Source of the DNA: Larix sibirica | Lineage: Eukaryota > Streptophyta > Pinopsida > Pinales > Pinaceae | Length of the DNA stretch: 13,807 nt | Assembly: GCA_004151065.3 (NCBI GenBank) | Contig: NWUY0300017752.1 | Coordinates: forward strand, 31,953 to 45,759 | Direction: 5' to 3' | Shown here: in pieces, positions 8,573 through 13,807 of the stretch | Layout: every line of letters starts with the position of its first letter | Position numbering within the stretch: position 1 is the stretch's first letter | Notes under the pieces: generated by a model | What the model was told of the DNA's origin: nothing | The model's input: only the letters and a program-made list of their open reading frames with translations | Database searches by the model: none | Made by a program: the position numbers and the translations under genes

Positions 8573-8649
8573 TATTGCAACTTTGAGAGGTCTTATGTTC
8601 AAGTCCAATTTATTGCAACTTTGAGAAGTTTTATGTTCAAGTCCAATTG
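8573..8649. repeat. 38-bp tandem duplication
   Basis: Two adjacent copies of a unit running from ATTGCAACTTTGAGA to TATGTTCAAGTCCAATT, offset by 38 bp. Each contains GTTCAAGTC (8597-8605 and 8635-8643), which fits the polymerase III B-box pattern GWTCRANNC. The 3' part recurs inside the minisatellite that follows, so the two arrays share origin. Confidence 0.8.
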
Positions 8650-9034
8650 CTATTCATTATGGATACTTTCTACTAGCTTGGGGTTTAGACCAATTGCTAC
8701 TTATTACAAATACTTTCTACCAATTGCTACTCATTAAGGATACCTTCTACTAGCTTGGGGTTTAGACCAATTGCTACTCATTATAGATATTTTCTACTAA
8801 CGTGAGGTTTAGACCAATTATTACTCATTATGGATAATGTCTACTAGCTTGGGGTTTATGTTCAAGTCCAATTGCTATTCATTATGGATACTTTCTACTA
8901 GCTTGGATACTTGGGGGTTTATGTTCAAGTTCAATTGCTACTCATTATGGATCTCATTATGGATACTTTCTATTAGGTTGGGGTTAGACCAATTGCTACT
9001 CATTATGGATACTTTCTACAAGCTTGGGGTTTAG
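8644..9034. repeat. Minisatellite, about 47-bp unit, eight copies
   Basis: Units start at CAATTG/CAATTA near 8644, 8691, 8721, 8768, 8815, 8869, 8932 and 8990. The typical unit is CAATTGCTACTCATTATGGA, then TACTTTCTACTAGCTTGGGG and TTTAGAC, 47 bp. The second is cut to 30 bp. The sixth and seventh carry TTTATGTTCAAGTYCAATTG in place of TTTAGACCAATTG, joining this array to the preceding duplication. Unit seven also has an internal duplication of ATGGATCTCATTATGGAT. The open frame seen across it (8837-9034) is only repeat sequence read in one frame. Confidence 0.9.
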
Positions 9035-9755
9035 AGATATCTTTCTTAATGCACAATTTGTTAATTCATTCTCCAACATGTTTCATAAGGATGGGGAAAT
9101 CGACATTTTGACCTAAAATTAGACAAGAATAATTTTCAACCATGGAATTAAATTAGATAAGAAATATTTTGGACTATGGAATTGCATGTATTGGATGTTA
9201 ACATTGCACAATCTGATTGCAATAGGGATATTCAAGGATGTTGAATCCATTTCTACATTAAAAATAATGATTTCATTAATCTAAAATTGTAATTTTCAGC
9301 AAAGATTGCTTCAACGGATTTTGGTGATGGAAAACTATAAAATGTAAAAAACATAGAACATTTAGTATATACCTCCAAATCATTGGTTGTGCAGGGAGCA
9401 ATATAGTGTTCTCTTGAAATTATTCGATTTTTCTTTATGTTAGTTCTCTCCACCAACCATTGAATCACATATTAACAATGGAACACATTTATTTAGGATG
9501 CTACATTGTGTAGTTGACACCTGGTAATACAATAGTTCATAGTTGATTCCTAAGCGTCCTCATCATTCATGTTGGAAAAGGATGATTGTCCAAGGACATC
9601 CTTGTACATCACAACAATTTATCCATAAGCCTTTGTTTGGGGTAAGTGGTATTGATATATAATATGAGAAGCCCTCTTTTGATTTGGGCTTGGTGTTTGA
9701 ACATGTTCCTTTAGATCATCTAGCCTTCCTTGTTTCCATTGGGAACTTGTCATAA
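9035..9755. other. Intergenic, no gene seen
   Basis: AT-rich, with no supported coding region on either strand. A degenerate direct repeat of about 35 bp occurs at about 9115-9183 (AAATTAGACAAG...CATGGAATT then AAATTAGATAAG...TATGGAATT). Nothing else is recognised. Confidence 0.5.
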
Positions 9756-10401
9756 TGCATCATGGACCACTACTACAACATAGGTTTGTAATGTCACGTT
9801 TATTGTCTCATCATAGTGTTTTTTTAAGAAAAAAAAAAAGTTTCTACAATGCAAAACATGGTCCACACATGGACGTTGTATTTGCATCAAGATTACATCA
9901 TGGTGTCCCATTTTACATCATTTTTTATACATGTTCCTTGAGGCATCTTCTTAGCAACAAAAATTAAATGCACAAAGTGGCTTGCATTGGAGTTCCATCA
10001 CTTTTTCTTCGTAAATAACTTTGTAGATTCATTTTGCATCTAGTTTACATCAAAAACGTGTTTTTTTCATCGATTTATAATCGTTATGAGTCACATTAGT
10101 GACATTATGAGTCTTATTAGTGTCATATTGTAGACATGGTTTAGTCTATTAGCATTGTAGTAGCATCAAAATACATAACTTTTGTATCGGCTTTGTTTCT
10201 TCGGAGCATCATATTACTTCATTTATGTGTCATTTTAACGTTAATTGTGTGACGTGTTTATCTATTTGCATTGTTATTGCATCATATTATAGTCATTTTG
10301 CATCAAATTAGCATGTCAAATGTGCCAAAATTGCATCATAGCATGTCACAAATGCATCGTGTTCAACAAAATTGTGTCAAATTTTTGTTGTATTAGCATC
10401 A
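9756..10401 (+). repeat. Degenerate GCAT/GCATCA motif zone
   Basis: Exact GCATCA occurs at 9758, 9884, 10163, 10206, 10279, 10300, 10333 and 10396, with near variants (ACATCA, GCATCT, GCATCG) at 9895, 9915, 10036, 10047 and 10354. Further GCAT copies lie at 10152, 10268, 10311 and 10341. I saw no TGATGC, so the motif is strongly strand-biased. Several spacings are 11, 21, 22 or 42 bp, and a 21-bp tandem pair (GTTATGAGTCACATTAGTGA / ATTATGAGTCTTATTAGTGT) lies at 10083-10124. This may be a very old short-period satellite or a transposon subterminal region. A plus-strand open frame at 9755-9967 within it has no protein character. Confidence 0.55.
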
Positions 10402-10430
10402 CGGTTACTTTGTTTTAGCATAAAAATTGC

Positions 10431-10522
10431 AATGTAATTGATTATAAATGATCTTATTATTTGATTAAATATTTAATTATTATTGATTATTTAATTGAAT
10501 TGAATTTATTAATTATTATTGG
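10431..10522. repeat. Extremely AT-rich low-complexity tract
   Basis: About 90 bases, nearly all A or T, built from TTGATTA, TTTAATTATTATT and AATTGAATTGAATT steps. Such tracts melt easily and can act as matrix-attachment DNA, but nothing specific can be claimed. It ends at the right side of the GCAT zone. Confidence 0.6.
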
Positions 10523-10971
10523 TAGTGAGTTGTATGGAATGTTTCAAAACTGTAACATAGTTCATATTCCAAAAGATTCAATACTATTATGATGAACTAT
10601 CAAAATCTTCATTCTCTATGTTTTTCTGCATAAAAAATCATAATTTTATTATCTCATTAAGGAGTAAAAAATTACATTTTGCAGATATATGCAAAAGCAT
10701 ATATTTAGAGAATATCGAGAGCTCAAAAAGATTAAAAAGATATATATCCTTTCAGCTATATACCATCATAAAAAGCATAACAAAATATTGATTGATCATA
10801 AAAGATCATTGTCCATCAACCAGTCCCAGGGATACAAACGTTGTCTCAACAATGAGACTATGATAATATATATGTGGAAACTGTAGTGGTTCTACTGAAA
10901 AGTGTATTCACCAAAAAGGATGTTCATGCATTGGGTCCTACTTCAAAGGGTGTGAGTCCTTTGTGGAAGGG
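10523..10971. other. Short intergenic stretch, no gene seen
   Basis: AT-rich. A 65-codon plus-strand open frame (10689-10886) is Lys- and Ile-rich in step with base composition and has no recognisable domain, so it is not called. The right end probably includes the 3' untranslated end of the adjoining LINE, but no poly(A) tail border (poly-T on this strand) is clear. Confidence 0.45.
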
Positions 10972-12040
10972 TCAATAATAATATTCGAAGTGTTGACCCC
11001 TATTGGATTCGGAGATAAAGAACTGTCCTTTTGCTAGATGAAGGCCTTCTTTGGAGAGGGAATCAGCCTCCCGGTTGCACTCCATATAGATGTGAACAAC
11101 AGAGAAGGAGTCAAAATTTGTTTTAATAAGGAGAATCTCATCCAAGAGAGGGACCAACCAAGAGTTGATGCATCTTTGAGTTCCTTTTATCCAATTTATA
11201 ACCAATATTGAATCCCTAAAAATTTGTTGGTTCTGACATCCTTTTTCCAAGGGGAAGGAGGATATAATTTTTAAGGAACGAAGCTCAGCATAATTGTTTG
11301 AGCCTTCCACGAAGCCCGACAAGATATTAAAAAATGAGAATTGGAGAGATAGAGAACTGCCCCACCTCCATGGAGAGATTGATATCTCTATGAGGCTCCA
11401 TAAAAAAAATCCCATGGCATCGATTTATCAATTGTCTCCTCTTAGTATGTTACGGAATACGGGCACCCCTTTTACCTGAAGGTAGTAGGAGAGAATTATG
11501 AAACCATATGAGGAAATCACTTCCGGGCAATAAGGTTTATCCTTGAATATAGAATTGTTTCTAGCAATCCAGATTCCCCATCCTAAAATGAGTGGGAGGG
11601 CATTGTATGACCGATTACTAGGATTTGAAATCCAAATTTGAAGATCGATTTCCACTAATCCTCCTTGCCAAATACACACCTAGTCTATATCGTTTGAGGC
11701 CTTCTGTCATACCACCTTAGTAAAAGGACAGAGCAAAAAAAAGTGGGCAACAGTTTCCTTGTCAGCTTTGCATAGGGAGCACCATCCAAGCCCTTCTAGC
11801 CTATGTTTTTGGATATTATCCCAGGAAGGCACTTTGTTCTCCAAAAAACACCACATTAAGAGATGATATTTTGTTGGGCACTTGAACTTCCATAACTTTT
11901 TCCACCACTAGGACAACTCTCTATGAAAAAATTCAACATCCAGCTAAAAGTAGCCCAGCTTGGGTGAGTATACACCAAAGGGATCATGATCCCAGTGTTG
12001 GTAACATTTTCATCCCAAAAGTTCACATTCACTTGTAATG
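10972..12040 (-). mobile_element. Decayed plant LINE 3' region: zinc-binding domain (zf-RVT) and RNase H
   Basis: Reading from about 12040 downward, one frame carries a DPFGVYSPKLGY-type segment (about 11990-11950). Then comes WWKKLWKFKCPTKYHLLMW and a zinc-binding part with CSLCKADKETVAHFFLLCP (about 11780-11725), the CxxC...H...C pattern of the plant reverse-transcriptase zinc-binding domain. LPLILGWGIWIARN follows (about 11600-11555), a typical link to RNase H. RNase H (11415-10972) shows NNYAELRSL with the catalytic Glu, IFRDSILVINW with an Asp (the family usually has G before D, here R), and ECNREADSLSKEG near the end. In-frame stops lie at 11944, 11908, 11707, 11680, 11428 and 11425. 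The first RNase H strand is frameshifted near 11400, losing its Asp region. The reverse transcriptase proper and endonuclease are absent. This is a non-autonomous, 5'-truncated or eroded copy. Confidence 0.85.
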
Positions 12041-12750
12041 CGACTGGCGATTCATGACAAGTTATTTGAAGAAGACATATAGTTTACAAGCGAGTGTAAG
12101 GAGCCATCTAATACACAAAGAAAGACTTCATCTTGATAAATTCTAAAAACACGGATTTCAACAGCCAAGATAAAGAGGGAGTTTAATTGACAGTTCAACT
12201 GAGTTTAGGCTTGACAACATGCACGGTGTTTATTTATGGAAGCACGATCCTGAGATAATACCACTAATGACGCATGGAAGTCGCATAAACGTTTAGGGTA
12301 GCAAAAGCAGTGTTCACAATACTTCCCATATGTGACCTTGAAGCTTTAAGACTACCCAAGTGGAAATCCACGATTGTGGGGCCCATTAGAATGACAGATC
12401 AATTTCCTGAGTATCAATAGTCAAATCAAAGCATTATATGTGGCAACAATTATTGAAGTGGGCCACACGAAAGATGCATGATGATACCCTTACATTGGGA
12501 TCTTGCAACTGGATAAATCAATGGTGATGAGGATTTCAGGTTCCTTATTGTTCTCACTCCTTATCCTAACCCCCCTGATCCTGAGAGAAAATCGCCATAT
12601 CCACGTGTCCTTCCAACATTCCTTAAGGATCGTAAAAGCGGTGTGAGCCAAACCGCTCATCGCTCATCCTGAAACCATAAACCACTTCGTGCCACACTAA
12701 GTCCACCCCTATTCTATTCCGGACCTATCACAATGTGCCATGTGTCCCTA
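12041..12750. other. Intergenic; possible regulatory block with a G-box
   Basis: No coding region is supported. The first 100 bases may hold more eroded LINE sequence. From about 12540 the DNA is GC-richer, with CCACGTGT (12601-12608; G-box core CACGTG at 12602-12607) and a small inverted repeat AGCGGT/ACCGCT near 12639-12657. A related CCATGTGT lies at 12738-12745. G-boxes bind bZIP and bHLH factors in plants; whether a gene starts to the right cannot be shown. Confidence 0.4.
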
Positions 12751-13807
12751 CTGTTAGATTATGGTAACTTCGGGATGTCCTCCATGATTCAGATGCCTTG
12801 CATGGAGGTACATTAGCTGCATAGGCATCAGGATGGAGTAGAGGGTGAGATACACTCTACTCAGTGGCATGAGTCCAGTGGTGGCTGCATGCGGANTACA
12901 TAAATACACAAAGGACAAAACTTTATGGTCCCCCTCTTCACACCCACACCAAAAATATGGGAGGACCTCTAGAGTTATCTTTTCAACATGAGCATTGTTG
13001 CATGCATGTGTTATTGAGGTAACTGTAGAGTAATTCTTGCATATTGCTTGTTTCTTATCAATCATTAGTGTTCCAAAGAGTTAGTATTAATCGGAACAAT
13101 TGAGTAGGATAGTTTCTTGCTCTTTCAAATAATTTGTGTCCAAGAACAAGGATTTGCATGCAGTTCTTTATGTATGCTCTTCTTTTCTTTAACATGGATT
13201 TTTAGCTAATGATTTAACAAGTGTTTGGCAAGTGCAAGGGTTGCGGTTTCAGGTACTTTGCTTGGATTGAGGGGAGATCTCGTCTGTTTCTCTCATCCTC
13301 CAAGTCTCTTGTCAAAGACAACATAGTCCATTTTCAACACCACTGTGAAAGACCCCATTGCCCAAGTTTCAAGGGCTTTCTTTTCCACCTTCTTTCTTCT
13401 TTTAAAAATCTTAAAAATCTTACTTGGTTACTTGTTTTTATGCTATAACTTATATCTGATATATCTATTAAAGTTTCATTTAAAATCAGACTTCTGTTAT
13501 AGTTTTGCATGCTTAGATCTAAAGTATTTGATTAAAGGTTGATTTTACATCTAAGATATAGCAGAAAGTTTTCCTTTATGCAAGCTAGTTCAAAGTAGAT
13601 CTTGAGGTTTGTGCAAGGGATTCTTTTAAGTTGGTTTAAATTTCATATCTAGCAAATTAAAAGTGCTCTATTGGCTGCCCTAAAAAGCAAGTCAAGATCC
13701 TCAAAAAGACTTGTCCTTTTGAGTTATCTTAGTCATTTTTACAAGTAGATTTATTTTCCAATAATTTTTCTAGTTCGCCCAAGTCACTTTTAAAGTGATT
13801 TTGGGCA
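12751..13807. other. Right-end region, no supported gene
   Basis: A hairpin-forming pair, GATGCCTTGCA (12792-12802) against TGCATAGGCATC (12818-12829), lies near the left. One base is ambiguous (N at 12896), just before TACATAAATACAC. A short plus-strand ATG frame (from 12957) ends at AG|GTAACT, and an open stretch following TTTCAG (13251) continues in the same frame to 13448. This would be a two-exon model, but neither part resembles a known protein. The last 350 bases are T-rich. No tRNA, LTR or coding domain can be supported. Confidence 0.4.
13777..13806. repeat. Imperfect inverted repeat at the window edge
   Basis: GCCCAAGTCACTTT (13777-13790) faces AAAGTGATTTTGGGC (13792-13806). Thirteen positions pair (7 + 6) around a small internal mismatch/bulge, with a one-base centre. 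As DNA it is close to a cruciform and as RNA a tight hairpin. It may extend beyond the window. There is no T-run after it and nothing to show what it serves. Confidence 0.65.

Noticed and set aside
8537-8605. A second SINE head (TGCTTAGGTAG as A box with GTTCAAGTC as B box)
   Set aside because: The A-box match is poor and the spacing (about 60 bp) is too long for a standard tRNA-like head; kept only as a B-box-like note.
8837-9034. 65-codon plus-strand open frame with repeated LWILST-like words
   Set aside because: It is the 47-bp minisatellite read in one frame; repetition follows the DNA units and insertions, not a protein.
8344-9034. A CRISPR array
   Set aside because: Units abut directly with no unique spacers, and this is plant nuclear DNA; they are tandem repeats.
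12752-13100. A solo LTR starting at TGTTAG with a TATA-like box inside
   Set aside because: No matching CA end with a 5-bp duplication, no primer-binding site or polypurine tract, and no second copy in the window.
13221-13448. A GRF-type zinc-finger from CKGCGFRYFAW
   Set aside because: Only one Cys pair is present, there is no ATG at the start, and no further conserved residues of the domain follow.

Overview
This is a stretch of seed-plant nuclear DNA holding one intact gene. The gene is an intronless 649-codon P-class pentatricopeptide repeat (PPR) protein on the minus strand (5896-7845). It sits in a long AT-rich background with decayed retroelements, tandem repeats and palindromes. The low gene density and heavily mutated retroelements would suit a large genome such as a gymnosperm's, but that is inference; only the land-plant assignment is firm, because of the PPR family and the plant LINE and Ty3 types.

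Left part (1-5895). Around 331-655 is a dead fragment of a Ty3/gypsy reverse transcriptase/RNase H. It is directly followed by a probable tRNA-derived SINE (about 656-899) with correctly spaced A and B boxes. From 900 to 5895 there is no intact gene. Visible structures are a MITE-like long inverted repeat (2403-2542), a GATC-dense block (3601-3764), a cluster of short direct repeats (3894-4122) and a few short minus-strand open stretches with splice-like borders that could be exon remnants or downstream transcribed sequence.

Central part (5896-8340). The PPR gene encodes an acid-free organelle targeting leader, a linker, and 14 back-to-back 35-residue repeats. The two junctions of a likely 189-nt intron in its 5' leader can be read, and a site II (TGGGCC) element lies upstream. 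The protein should bind one specific organellar RNA; the repeat code gives a partial predicted footprint.

Right part (8341-13807). Next to the promoter lie a 98/100-bp tandem duplication, a 38-bp duplication and an eight-unit minisatellite with a mostly 47-bp period. A 650-bp zone (about 9756-10401) is unusually rich in the same-strand motif GCAT/GCATCA, often about 11 or 21 bp apart. A dead LINE 3' region (zinc-binding domain plus RNase H) occupies 10972 to about 12040 on the minus strand. The last 1.7 kb has a G-box, two small inverted repeats and one ambiguous base, but no gene I can support.

I did not find a clearly new multi-gene system. The most useful leads are the PPR target prediction, the 5'-leader intron with its overlapping upstream reading frame, the long hairpin at 2403-2542 and the helically spaced GCAT zone.
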